A stretch of DNA of 64,000 nt, taken from Metallyticus violacea. Lineage: Eukaryota; Arthropoda; Insecta; Mantodea; Metallyticidae. The stretch is from contig CM060831.1 in the NCBI GenBank assembly GCA_030762175.1, positions 5,223,001 to 5,287,000 of the forward strand. The letters run 5' to 3'. The notes beneath the pieces were generated by a model, which made no database searches, was not told where the DNA came from, and saw only the letters and a list, made by a program, of their open reading frames with translations. Shown in pieces: positions 45,806-55,839 of this stretch. The position numbers and the translations under genes were made by a program. Within the stretch, counting starts at the first letter, position 1. Each line of letters starts with the position of its first letter.

Positions 45806-47082
45806 CAAGGGTAGGTCCATAAGTTTCCGGCCTAACCATTTTCTAGGCATGATAAATACAAAAACCATATTTCATTTTTCAATATAGTTACCCTTTATTT
45901 CATTACACTTCTCACATCTTTGAATTAATATTTCAAAACCCCCCTCCAAAACAATAGTCAGAAGTCTTGTCTGCAACCTGGGCATAAACAGCATCCATCA
46001 CTTCTTCGTCACACTTAAAGTTCCTTCCTCGAAGATCCTTCTTGAGTTTTGAGAAGAGGAAATAGTCACTGGGAGCTAGATATGAACTATAGGGTGGATG
46101 GTCGATCTCCTTGAAGCCATATTTCTTTACAGCTTCCCTTGCAACAAGAGCTGTGAGCACAGGCGCGTTGTCGTGAAAAAGGCGCACACCACCACTCTGC
46201 TTTCCTTGCTTTTCCTCTTTGATGGAAGCACTTAGTCTGTGCAGTAGGCCAGCATAGTACTCCCCATTTACTCTAGTGTTCCTCTCATTGAAGTCAATGA
46301 AGAGTATTCCTTCACGGTTCCAAAAGATTGTGACCTTAATCTTCTTGGTTGATTGCCTTTAGAGACAGTGCTGCGCCAGGTTTACGCCACTCCATTAGTT
46401 CTCTTTTGGACAAGGGATCATAGTAGAGGATCATAGTTTCATCTCCTGTAACAATGGTTTGCAGAACTTCTCTCTCGTTGCCACGGCAGAGCTCCAAAAA
46501 TGCCTGACAACAGATGACTCGTTGCTGCTTTTGGACTGAGGAAAGAAGTCTAGGTACCCATCTTGCACTAACCTTATTCATGTTTAAATGTTCATGAATA
46601 ATTCGAAGGACCGTTGTTTTAGAAAGGCCCAACGTCGCTGCTATTTCTGTAACTTTGAGCTGCCTGTCTTCCATAATTTCTCCATCCACAAGAGCGATCG
46701 ATGTTTTCAGAATTGAGCACCTCCAAGAGCCGACATGCACGCTCTTCGTCTTCAATGTTTTCTACCCATTCGAAAAAGTTTGGTCCATTATTTTTCGGTA
46801 GATATGAGGGGGGCTGCTTCCCCATATGTACCGTCCAATCACTGTTTAATTTCATTTTGAGTAAGTCCTTCTTTTGTGAAGAGCTTAATAACAGGTCGAT
46901 ACTCCATTTTGAACATGTCACAATCTTCTACACTTAGCCTTCTTTATGCAACTATATCTGAACAACTGAACACAGCAGAGCGGAAGTTAGAGTAGCAATT
47001 ATTTACTTAACAGATAAGGTGTCACACCAAATAAGCATTTTGTGAAGGCGATAATCCCCGGAAACTTATGGATCTACCCTAG
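45806..47082 (-). mobile_element. MLE-A4, full-length mariner-like element
   Basis: The left end CAAGGGTAGGTCCATAAG follows TA at 45804-45805. The right end reads GGAAACTTATGGATCTACCC and stops near 47082, with TG in place of the second TA. The length of about 1277 bp fits the family. Confidence 0.92.
45933..46921 (-). pseudogene. Mariner transposase of MLE-A4, frameshifted
   Basis: The N-terminal region (46619-46921) reads MTCSKWSIDLLLSSSQKKD and has slipped out of the family frame at the start, recovering at FFEWVENIEDEERA. The middle (46336-46755) reads VDGEIMEDRQLKVTEIAATL, the second helix-turn-helix, then HEHLNMNKVSARWVPRLLSS and VTGDETMILYYDPLSKRE with the first catalytic aspartate intact. 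After a break near 46336 the last part (45933-46187) reads MRLFHDNAPVLTALVAREAV and DHPPYSSYLAPSDYFLFSKL. The second and third catalytic aspartates are intact, although the usual YSPD has become YSSY. All three catalytic residues survive, but at least two frameshifts separate them. Confidence 0.88.
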
Positions 47083-47334
47083 TGCAGTGATGCTTCCCCC
47101 GCGGCGCGAGGTTTTCCCTTTGAGCGAGACTCATTTGCTTGCAGGCCGTGAAGGGGCAGCAAGGCTGCTGGCTTACTTATTGACCTTGCTGATTGTCGCA
47201 GAGTTAGCGCATCTGTTCCCGGGTTTATGTTGTGTTTTTCGTTTGTTAATTCGAAAGTATACATGTGTTTACAACATGTGTTTACAGCGTGTCTTTATGT
47301 GTTAACTCAGTCAGATCGTGAAGTTAGAAGATAA

Positions 47335-47560
47335 TGAAGCGAGTTATGAATGCCAAAGTTTCTGTTGTTGTTTACACCGATCCAGTAATGTTGCGTAATA
47401 ACAGTCAGTCACTGTTTTGCCCTTTTCCAAATTGTCAAGAATGATGATACCTTGTGAGTCCCAAAGGTTGCCATCACTTTTCCTGCCGACAAAAGGTGCA
47501 CTTTCACCTTCGCCAGTCCACTGTTTTGACTGCCGTTTTGTCTACAGTCACAAGACGCCA
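47335..47560 (-). pseudogene. Mariner-like transposase fragment (MLE-W)
   Basis: The minus strand, across frames, reads KQWTGEGESAPF, NLWDSQGIIILDNLEKGKTV and TDCYYATLLDRC. The usual pattern is SKQWxxPGESAPKK ... VFWDSQGIIxIDYLEKGKTxTGxYYxxLLDRL. This is the stretch between the first and second catalytic aspartates of another mariner lineage; both aspartate blocks are outside the visible match. Confidence 0.65.
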
Positions 47561-47569
47561 TAAGAAATT

Positions 47570-48255
47570 CGTATTATGCTGCAACTTTTCCAAACACGAT
47601 TTTAAAATGTCCTTATTCGAGATTAGTACGAAACGGTTACGCCGATCACTTAAGATAGCTGTTAACAAAGAAGTGTACGATGCATCTGTTTCAAATTTTA
47701 AGCAAAACAGTTACAAGAATCACGCTTACCAACAGTCTGGACTTATCAATGCGTCCTCGTATATACCTTTGACCTCCTACAAGTTTCTTCCATTTCCAAC
47801 CGTATAGGAAAAGGCGTTATCTTCCGGGATGATTGTTTCCGCGGGAGATATAAAGAGTTGGTGATTTATAGTTTTTAAAGTTGTACCTAATATTCATAAT
47901 ATTGTCATTTACTGTTCACAAAAGCAATGCTGATGTAAGTAAGACGTTACAGTTACGGCAGAAAGGCGCCGTCTAGTAGAAAAGATATAAATATAGTCAG
48001 AGCAGACAAACTGATGGGGAAACAATTTGTAGCAGAAAGCTATCAAATCTTGTCAGCTAATTCTGCTTCCTGTCGAGTGCAAACTTTCCCTCGACCTACT
48101 TCCGTCTCCATGTTACCGTAGGCGCCTGGATCTGCGGGCTTAGGTCCTTGAACATGTGTTGCGGGTCTAAGTATTATTTAAAATATGCAATTGTTTCCTA
48201 TTGTGATTATTTTGTCTTTGAGCTTTCTCGTTGTCCCTCCCTTTCTTACGACTGC
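47570..48255. other. Unassigned sequence
   Basis: The plus frame 47454-47807 (117 codons) is basic and unrecognised. Its first third lies over the mariner fragment on the other strand, so it is probably not a gene. Confidence 0.4.
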
Positions 48256-48257
48256 TA

Positions 48258-48537
48258 CGGGTGGCCAAGGCTGTTAAGGCGCGGGCTCTGAGAGGGAGTT
48301 CTGGGGTTCGAATCCCACGAGGACCGCCCTCCCATCTGAAGTTTTTTTTTCCAGGTTTTCCTCAGTCCTCATAAATGGCAAATGCCAGGGAGGTACCCCA
48401 AACTTAAGCCGGGAACGTTTCCTACCTTTAAAAAAAAAATCTTCCCCAATTAATCATTTCATCTCATGCATCAGCAGTGTCCACCGCCTGTGGAGCCTCA
48501 GTAGTAAAAACGGCCGTTAAACACTATTAAAAAAATA
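48258..48537 (+). mobile_element. SINE-B copy (plus, full length)
   Basis: It starts GGGTGGCCAAGGCTGTTAAG, has a B box GGGTTCGAATCCC, the centre TTTTCCTCAGTCCTCATAAA and GGCAAATGCC, and the tail GTGTCCACCGCCTGTGG...GGCCGTTAAACACTATT followed by A residues. The tail words AGTGT and ACACT can pair. This is the best copy for the family's head. Confidence 0.9.
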
Positions 48538-48539
48538 GA

Positions 48540-49020
48540 TAATGGATGATTCAGCGATTCAAAATGAAATGAAGAATTAGACAGAATACTCTGTGTATAC
48601 TTCTGAAAAAGCAAAAAGTTCTGTTTAAATGCAAAATTAGAAACAATGCTACCAAGACAATCGCCGGAACGAAGCCCATAGCAGAGAAGACAATACTGTC
48701 CAATAGTTGAAGTACGTATCTCATCTCCACAGCGCCTATAGCGTAACTTCTGAAGTAGACAGGAACAAATTATGAAATGTATGGCCCGGAAGTTCGGTCT
48801 GCATAGAGCGAGTTTTGTGGTCCATATCAGCCACCGAGCCTTTTCGTTACACACATGCAAACTTTCTGTTCCACTCCAAAGCCTCCGGAGATGAAACAAA
48901 ATAGAACTCGAGAGTCACTGATCTTTGTTATAACGGTTACCATGGCGATAAAAAGTTTAACTCGTTCTGTACGGTTAAATCGTGTCAGATAAATTGTTCG
49001 AAAATATGAGGTGACTCAAT
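48540..49020. other. Unassigned region with an unrecognised minus-strand frame
   Basis: The 133-codon frame 48498-48899 (-) has several cysteines but no standard zinc-finger spacing. Its last codons lie in the SINE-B tail, which argues against a host gene. Confidence 0.35.
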
Positions 49021-49025
49021 TTAAG

Positions 49026-49077
49026 AGTCAGACCTCCCGCTCACGAGTCCGCGCCTTAACGACCTCGGCCACCCATG
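49026..49077 (-). mobile_element. Isolated SINE-B tRNA-like head
   Basis: The minus strand reads GGGTGGCCGAGGTCGTTAAG then GCGCGGACTCGTGAGCGGGA, the first 50 or so bases of SINE-B, and stops before the B box. There is no SINE-B body. It may be a 3'-truncated copy or a fragment of the parental tRNA gene. Confidence 0.6.
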
Positions 49078-49109
49078 GCGATCCATGATCTAGTTGATAA
49101 TGGTGTTTG

Positions 49110-49430
49110 TTTTATTTTAAACGAAGGCTATTCAATAAATGTTATACTTATTTCTGAAAACATAACTTTACCCATTTTGACGATATTTCTCAAAGTAGAC
49201 CCCGTTGGATGTCAAGCGCCTGTCCCAGCATTTTTGCCAGTGTTCAAAGACTTGCTGGAAAACATTTTTGACAGGTATTTTAGAATCGCCTCTGTAATCT
49301 TCAACACTACTTCTGAAAATGCCTCCCAGAAAAGCGTTTCATATAATTTGGTAAAGTAAAACGTCAAACTGGGCTATAGGGAGGTTTAACGAATACTTCA
49401 CTGCTTTTTTGTGTGATTTGCAGAACCCTT
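49110..49430 (-). pseudogene. Probable mariner 3' end relic (MLE-X)
   Basis: The sequence starts with a terminus-like GAAGGCTATTCAATAAATG. The minus strand lacks the DDE blocks, but a PYSPV-like CTATAGGGAGG word lies at about 49375. The overall look (terminus, C-terminal coding, then that word) is that of a mariner 3' part. The evidence is indirect. Confidence 0.4.
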
Positions 49431-49548
49431 GCAGAGTTTTCAGGACATTTCTGTTGTATTGCCCAGTTACACTTGTGTGTGCTAGTAAACCATACCTTGA
49501 ATATGGAAAAATGAGATGATTATAACTTTATTTTGCTTTTATTTTCAT

Positions 49549-49612
49549 CAGCAGTGATTACCTTAGAAAGAAATTCCACAACTTCCTGCAACATCATCTT
49601 CAACTGCAGGCG
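49549..49612 (-). mobile_element. MLE-R fragment (minus)
   Basis: The minus strand reads CAGTTGAAGATGATGTTGCA, GGAAGTTGTGGAATTTC and AAGGTAATCACTGCTGA, matching 14.00-14.06 kb of MLE-R1 and the equivalent part of MLE-R2. Only about 64 bases remain. Confidence 0.7.
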
Positions 49613-49639
49613 AACGCCCTTTAGTTCGGAAATCAGCAG

Positions 49640-49858
49640 TTTTGTATCCAACTATGTAAAAACGTCTCGTAGACTCAAGATTGCGGGTTCAACTCCGGAC
49701 AGGGTCGATGGAATTTTTCGGAGTTATGGGTCCCCTCCCGCAGATTTACAGCACGTAAAAGAACCTCAAGCCCCTGAGCAAAATTTATCAGCCATTTTAG
49801 GCCCTGAGTTCAAAATGACGTTGGTAACCAGAGATGTTAAATAGAGCTCATAAATAAA
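49640..49858 (+). mobile_element. SINE-A copy 7 (old, diverged)
   Basis: A B box GGGTTCAACTCC, then GATGGAATTTTTCGGAG, AAAGAACCTCAAG, CCTGAGCAAAATTTATCAGC and AGATGTTAAATAGAGCTC follow the family in order. The A box, the palindrome and part of the body are lost. It is the most diverged SINE-A in the window. Confidence 0.8.
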
Positions 49859-50159
49859 CGAAACCAAACCAATAGCAACAAACAGTTTCATGTTTAAGTT
49901 TTCATTTGCCAACTTATGGATGGCACCCAGAAACATTTCCAGAATTTTTTAACGTTTCTTAATGATATTTGAAGATTTTATCTCATAATTACAGTAACAG
50001 GTTTAATTTGTTCTTCCATTAGAACACAAACTGGAGTATTCTGTAATCAATAAAACGTTTTGGTCACCTAATACATATATAATTTATCTTGTTCACTCAA
50101 AATAACTATTTTATGATGCGTAAAATAAAAAATGTTTCAAACAAAAGTTAGTTTTAACA

Positions 50160-50350
50160 AAATGGCGGATTTCTTGCTGATGATATACTTTTTGTATCTC
50201 CATCAATGTAGGAGATACGGGATAGAACTTAATTTTTTTAATGGTACCAAGTACATTACTTCAAGAATACATTTACCCTCTCCGAGAGCTATTCAGAAAT
50301 GTATCATACTGTATTCATTTTTATCAAGGAAACAGTAGATATTCAAAAGG
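50160..50350 (+). repeat. Left arm of a 190-base inverted repeat pair
   Basis: Words GTATCTCC, AATGTAGGAGATACGGGAT, AGAACTTAATTTTTTTAAT, ATACATTTACCCTCTCC and AAACAGTAGATAT appear in the same order on the minus strand at 52128-52320. The class is unknown. The arms face each other across about 1.8 kb that contains a hAT-like 3' end and a truncated MLE-A. Confidence 0.8.
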
Positions 50351-50399
50351 TAGGGGAGTGCACTGTTATTGAGGAAACCGAACTGTTTAGTGCCTTGGT

Positions 50400-51105
50400 A
50401 GTATAAACGACTTAACCAATGTAGTAGTTGTGGGTTTTGTTTATGATTTCCGAGGTGTCCTAAGAGGGAGGTAGGGGTAGAAACCATTTCTCTTACCCCT
50501 CAAACTGTTGTTGCTTTAGTTTACATACTGCAGTCAGTCATGCACTGAGCTGTTGTCACTACACGCATGAAGAGAAAGTAGAAATGCTTCTGATACACCG
50601 AGAATGTAAGTTGGCAGGTAATGATTTATTCCATTACATAATTGAAGAGGATAAATGAATTATTTAAACAAATAAAGCCTACACTCCATATAAAACATAT
50701 CCATCCGGGTTATTGGAACCCCTTGTAAAATGAATTAAGTATTCCAGTAGTCCATTGGTCCGGATAGCTCGTCAAAAACACGGTTAAAATGTTTAGTACG
50801 CCCTCAATTTTCGCAAAAGTCTTAAAAAGTCTGCTTGCAAGCCATTCGTTCCCACTGCCTTCATTTATTAGTTTCTCCTTTATAAAGACCAGAGCCCGGA
50901 AGTTCAGGCATTTATTGTGTTAAAATAGCCAAGCAAAAAGACACTTAAAATGCTGCAAATGGGCATTAATATAATATTAAAATAGGCGTTTATTAAAAGT
51001 GAAAACAGAGAGTAATATCACTTATTATTAATAAAAATAGATATTTAAGAGAGTTAATAAGTTTATTTAACACATAATTAAAGTACTTAAGCTTACTTTT
51101 CTTGC
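50400..51105. other. Unassigned sequence between the repeat arms
   Basis: AT-rich with no recognised motif. It lies downstream of the hAT-like coding end. Confidence 0.4.
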
Positions 51106-51109
51106 TTAC

Positions 51110-51290
51110 AAACAACAAGAAGATGTTTTTTCAAAGTATCAATTGTCATAGACAGCTGTTTGTCAGAGAGAATATTTTTCATCATGGAAAAATAACGTTC
51201 TACTTCCATTGAAGTGATTGGGAGGATATTTAAAACAAGCTATTTCAGAAGGACTCATACCAGTTATTTCCTGGTGTTAGTGTGCCTGAG
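51110..51290 (-). pseudogene. hAT-like transposase C-terminal fragment
   Basis: The minus strand reads NILPITSMEVERYFSMMKNI then LSDKQLSMTIDTLKKHLLVV and CKQEK-stop (ending near 51112). The pattern, TSxxVERxFSxxKxILSDxR ... NLxxxLxxxC, is that of the C-terminal dimerisation region of hAT-type transposases. The rest of the protein is absent; the MLE-A fragment begins about 70 bases upstream of it. Confidence 0.65.
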
Positions 51291-51362
51291 GTAACCGTGC
51301 GTTATTTTCACTAATGAAGTTTCTTCTATTTAAAGATATTAAGTGAATGGGTTGAGCAGAAG

Positions 51363-51582
51363 TTTTCGACAGAAAGGAAATTTTAGTGTGACGAAAAAGC
51401 GATGGATGCCGTTTATGCCCATTTTGCAGACAAGACTTCTATTTTTGGAGGGGGGATTGAAATGTAAATTCAAAGATCTGAGAAGTGTATTATAATAAAG
51501 GGTTAATGAAAAGTGAAATGAAGTTTTTGTCTTTATCATACCTTCAAAATGGTTAGGCCGGAAACTTATGGACTTACCCTCG
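51363..51582 (+). mobile_element. MLE-A5, 3' end only
   Basis: It covers the last coding stretch (GAAATTTTAGTGTGACGAAA), the 3' untranslated region and the intact 3' terminus GGAAACTTATGGACTTACCC, ending before TA at 51583-51584. The 5' two thirds are missing without any 5' terminus. The frame 51339-51653 on the other strand is a shadow. Confidence 0.9.
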
Positions 51583-51589
51583 TATGCCA

Positions 51590-52045
51590 AAGTGTCCCAC
51601 GCGTATAATGAGTTGAGAAAATTGATTGGAATTTTTTCAACTTCTAGCCACACACGAAAATTGTATATAAAAATATTTTAAATACATTTGACGAGTGAAC
51701 TGTCATAATTTTATAAATGTATAAAAATATTAATCTTTAAAATTAATCATTCTCATAGAATGCACATTTTTAAAATTATTATTGTTTTAATGTATTTTGT
51801 CTTATAGAATACAACAGTGGATAATTCTGCACTCTGTGAATTTTTAATTGTATTTAAACAAAAACTCTAAACGCTGGGACATTTTGATTGTGTGAAAATG
51901 TAAATTTGAGGAAAAGTGCTGTTATATAAAAAGTGAGGTTTAAAAGGACATGCGGACCTCTTTAGCCCGACGGGAGTGGAAGATATGCAAATATTGACTA
52001 CTGTTTGTGGACGTCTAAAGGTTCAAGAAACCATTTGCAGGGAGG
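51590..52045. other. Unassigned AT-rich sequence
   Basis: No recognised motif. An A-rich run at 52049-52069 follows. Confidence 0.4.
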
Positions 52046-52048
52046 GAA

Positions 52049-52069
52049 AAAAAAAAAAAAAAAAAAAAA
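52049..52069. repeat. Poly-A run
   Basis: About 21 consecutive A residues. No element upstream was recognised for which this would be the tail. Confidence 0.9.
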
Positions 52070-52127
52070 GGAGGTAAAAATTCACGCCTAGTATTCCTTA
52101 AATAAATGCGCTACAGTGCTAAAAGAA

Positions 52128-52320
52128 GTCATGTATTTTCATATCTACTGTTTTCTGCACTAAAATGGGACAGGGTGATGTATTTTTACATAGGTCTTGG
52201 AGAAGGTAAATGTATTTTGGAATAAAATGTACATGGTGCTATTAAAAAAAACCAAGTTCTATCCCGCATCTCCTACATTAAGGGAGATACAAAAAAATAT
52301 TCCTTCAGGAACTCCCTCAT
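52128..52320 (-). repeat. Right arm of the inverted repeat pair
   Basis: It matches 50160-50350 in inverse orientation and contains CCGCATCTCCTACATTA and GGTAAATGTATTTTGG. A SINE-A has inserted at its outer edge, so the arm's true outer boundary lies beyond 52566. Confidence 0.8.
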
Positions 52321-52565
52321 TTTTTTTTAATTGATTTATTTAAGGACGCTCTTTGACATCTCAGGTCATCAGCGTCCCATTCAATTCAAGGCGTGAAACG
52401 GCCAACAAATTTTGCTCAGAGGCCTCTTCTTTCAGGCTTGAGGTTCTTTATCGTGCCGTAAATGTACGACACGGGACCTGCGGCTTTACTTCCCTTCCGA
52501 AGGAAGCCATACTTAGGATTTTTACGCCCCGAAAAAATCCATCGGTCCTGGCCGGGTTCGAACCA
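52321..52565 (-). mobile_element. SINE-A copy 8 (minus, 5'-truncated, clean duplication)
   Basis: Flanked by AACTCCCTCAT at 52310-52320 and 52566-52576 (perfect). The 3' hairpin is intact (GGACGCT/AGCGTCC) and the body is close to copy 4. The copy stops inside the B box, so the A box and first half of the tRNA are missing. The target duplication lies directly at the truncation point. This is the signature of LINE-style reverse transcription that stopped early. Confidence 0.94.
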
Positions 52566-52579
52566 AACTCCCTCATGAT

Positions 52580-53635
52580 GAGCATTTTTTTTAACATTTT
52601 TTCATTTGAGGCATCAGAATTAAAGTTGTTTTTGATGAGCAAGATAAACAAAAACACAAAAAGAGATATAATATGGTTCTCTGCGATCTATTGTACAACC
52701 ATAAACACTGCTATTATTACGTGTATGCTCAGTTACGAAAGAAGGCCAAAAATGGCTTTCTCCCTCTAGGAAAAAAGAGAACGTTGCACTCTTCTGAAAT
52801 GTAATTTTAACACTAATCTGATCCGAGTATACAGCGCAAGCAAGATTTCAGCTGTTACCTCTTTGAGGAATAACAAATGGAGAAAATCTTCCCATATCGT
52901 GGCTTTGTTGTTCTTTTATTGAATTGTTTTGCTATCTACACATAACGTATAGAGGCTAATTTCAAAGCATGGTATGCAGAAGAACAAAGATAGCGGAATA
53001 ATGTGATAAAACGAAAGAAACAACAAAAGCAAAGGCCAAATCGATAACCTAACCAGTGCTTTGCATGTTGGGTTCCAAGCAGACATCTCTCAACATACTG
53101 ACTGCTTGATTGTTGACAGTTCTTTTTCCAAGAGAAACCAATAGGTTTTTGTGGAAGATTTGACAGAAATAAGTAAAAAATGATTCTGTATTTTAAAACA
53201 CTTGAACGTATTACTGTAGAGATTTAAACTATTACGTGTCCAGTAATTTTTAATATTTGAGCAAACTGTAAAGCTGTTTATATTACATCGATATCAACAA
53301 GTCAATAAAAAGTGGTTTAGAATGAACTGTGAGCCTTATTTGTAAAATAAAGGTCTTAATTGCTAAAGTATGAATACCTAATAAGAGAATATCATAATTA
53401 ATGTGGGAATAAATATGAACAAATTAAATCTTTATTAATATATCCTTTGTAATACTGTAGCTTAACATTTTTAATATAAAAAGTACATTTGTGATTTTGT
53501 AATAAAATGAAATATAAGTCAATCAAGCAATCAGAATCATATAAGCCCCAGTGCCAGTATTAAATTTAAATTTTATGTCCATGGTTGTACAATTGTTTAT
53601 ACTTCATTTATTAGCATTCACAATCATTAACAATA
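52580..53635. other. Unassigned AT-rich sequence
   Basis: No motif recognised. The first part may continue the outer edge of the inverted repeat arm. Confidence 0.45.
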
Positions 53636-53639
53636 GAGC

Positions 53640-54480
53640 ACTTCATATATAATTTTTTACTGCACTTTCAACTTTATCAAATAAAACAATTACTAAATCG
53701 TCTACATACAAGTCGGTCGTGGTGGTGTAGTGGTAACCATACTTGCCTTCTAAACCCAAGATAGCCGGTTCAAACACGGCCAGAATCGATGAATCTAAAA
53801 ATTCTAAGTATGGCATCCTTCGGAAGGGAAGTAAAGCCGTGGGTCCCATGACGTACATTTACGGCACGATAAAGAACCTCAAGCCTGAAAGAAGAGGCCT
53901 CTGAGCAAAATTTGTCGGCCGTTTCACGCCCTGAGTTGAATGAGACGCTGATGACCTGAGATGTTGAAGAGCGTCCGTAAATAAATCAAAGTCTACACAC
54001 AAATGTTCAGATTTGGCTCACAAAGAGATAAAGGAAGATCATTAATATAAATAATAAAGAAACCAGACCTTAATATGAAATCCTGGGGAATTCCAGGATC
54101 TACTAGTTTAAATTTAGATAAATTCCTTTGAAATAAATTACCTGTTGAAATTAGAGCTTGCAAAATCAAGACATTTACTCTGAAAATCATAAAGGCTAAA
54201 TTTCCGTAAAGTATATGAGGAAAAGCAGTGTCAAAAACCTTGGAAAGATCAAATTACCTACTTAAGACGTTACCTGACTGCATTTTATGTACTCAAAACT
54301 TTTCTATAACAAGGTTTTCTTCAAAATAAAAATAAGTGACAATGTGATTACACAAAAGTACTCCAAGGATTGTAGCAGTTATAGAAATTATGCTAATCGG
54401 TCTGTAATTATTACATTTTTTTTCCCCCTTTCTGGAAAGTTGATACAAATTTAGCAAATTTAAAGACGTCAACAAAACAA
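53640..54480 (-). pseudogene. Jockey/CR1-like LINE RT relic split by a SINE
   Basis: On the minus strand: CNNYRPISIISITATILGVL (about 54350-54415), an early RT block; VDPGIPQDFILRSGFFIIYI then NDLPLSLCEPN (about 54010-54105), the GVPQGSxLGPLLFxIYINDL block; then, across SINE-A copy 9, LYVDDLVIVLFDKVESAVKN (about 53650-53710). This last holds a YVDD-type catalytic motif in place of the usual FADD. Stops and shifts separate the blocks. The SINE entered just before the catalytic motif. The first part of the RT and the 3' end are absent. The fragment at 44.6 kb is a later piece of a similar LINE. Confidence 0.8.
53712..53990 (+). mobile_element. SINE-A copy 9 (plus, inside LINE RT)
   Basis: Flanks GTCTACATACAA (53700-53711) and GTCTACACACAA (53991-54002) form a 12-base duplication with one mismatch. 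The head has A box TGGTGTAGTGG and a damaged B box (CGGTTCAAACA). The body lost a few bases near ATGAATC but keeps the palindrome and the terminal hairpin (GACGCT/AGCGTC). The tail is TAAATAAATCAAA. Confidence 0.95.
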
Positions 54481-54489
54481 CCTATACTA

Positions 54490-55335
54490 AGATAGCAATT
54501 ATAAACATAAGTCAAAGACTGACATGCGAGTATATATGGACAGTTAATTTAAAATTCTTGAATTAAGGCACTGTAAAAGCAGATCTTCGACACTAAGTTG
54601 TGTAAATTCAAAATTACAAGTTAATTTATTTAAAAATGTCATACATTCATTATATATTATAATTTCTTGAACTTCGTCATTAAAAAAGTATTGAATTGTT
54701 TACAGTTCCAGTTTATACGTCAGATCTCGAAATTTACAATAAGAACATATTTCCTACTTGCAAATTTAAACAAATATAAATTGGGTGGTCTCCTCTTGTT
54801 ACCCTTAGTAACACCTTTATAATTAAAAATAATGTTATAAAAAGTGGTAAAACGCTAAATATTAATTAAATGTTTTTGAATTATTAAGTTACATTTAGTA
54901 TTACAGTGAGATTATGTAAATTACAGCTGGTAAAGCGAGGATGCGCACAAGCAGAAGTCAATAACTATGCATGTGCAGGTAGCAGCTTATAGTTAGTTTG
55001 AGGAGAGCGTGTCACTACACATACGTTCGCGTATGTAAATTGTTTGCTAATTGTTCTACGTTAGTTATGCCATTACATAAATGTAGCAATGAAGTACATT
55101 TTTGTTAAAAAGTTACAAGAGACAGATTCTCTCAGTTACACAAAAAGGTGTTGCAAATCGCCCTGTTCTAAAAGTAGAAATGTTAAATGAAATACAGAAA
55201 TTTCTTACTTAGACGCTGGGAATGTATTTGCCGCTGAGGGGCATCATTTTCAGCAGAGGTTAATGTTTATTTAGAAATTGTTCTTTCACACTAAGCATAT
55301 TTAGAACGTAAGCTTGCAAAGGAAGAATAACATTT
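54490..55335. other. Unassigned AT-rich sequence
   Basis: Nothing recognised. Confidence 0.45.
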
Positions 55336-55339
55336 TAAC

Positions 55340-55425
55340 ATTTTGAGTCACGGTCTTCATTTGAACCAATGATCTTTAGCCTTCCACATAGACGTTCTAA
55401 CCAACTACTTTGTCCTCCTCCTGTC
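55340..55425 (-). mobile_element. SINE-C-like tRNA head (minus, diverged)
   Basis: The minus strand reads AAAGTAGTTGGTTAGAACGT (A-box region), AAGATCATTGGTTCAAATGA (B-box region, altered end) and CCGTGACTC. It is more decayed than the plus copy 190 bases away. Confidence 0.55.
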
Positions 55426-55607
55426 TACTCCAGGATCTAGAATCAGGTTTTGCTTTCCAACTTGTGCCCTACACACTGCTAGTGTGACAGCACACTTTCT
55501 ATATGTAAATAGTTGGTAGTTAAACTAAAGCCTGATAGTAGAGAAACCTTAGGGAGGTCTCCAGGGTATATAGAGTCAAAAGAGAGAGGATGGCGTTCTT
55601 AGAGGAG

Positions 55608-55725
55608 AACACTGTAGCTCAGTTGATAGAGCATTAACATGTAAGACTGAAGATCCGTGGTTCAAATCCCGGCCGTGACTCGAATTTTTAAAGTGTGATT
55701 TTTCATTTTTTATTCGTGCTTATTA
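55608..55725 (+). mobile_element. SINE-C copy with well-kept pol III boxes
   Basis: A box TAGCTCAGTTG and B box GGTTCAAATCC are both consensus, 41-42 bases apart as in a tRNA. The anticodon arm does not close into a clean stem. The tail GTGACTCGAATTTTTAAAGT matches the 34.96 kb copy, and a T-rich stretch follows that could end pol III transcription. It could instead be a tRNA pseudogene; the shared tail favours a SINE. Confidence 0.6.
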
Positions 55726-55839
55726 TTAGTTTTAAATACAGTCTGTAAAAATAAGACGGTTTCCGGAAAGTGTTTATAATATCGGTGTATTATGAATTCC
55801 ATCCAATGTAAGGGCACATTCAACCGCAGGACGAAAAAC

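Noticed and set aside
52353..52769. 138-codon plus frame
   Set aside because: Its first half is the antisense of SINE-A copy 8, and the remainder has no known motif.
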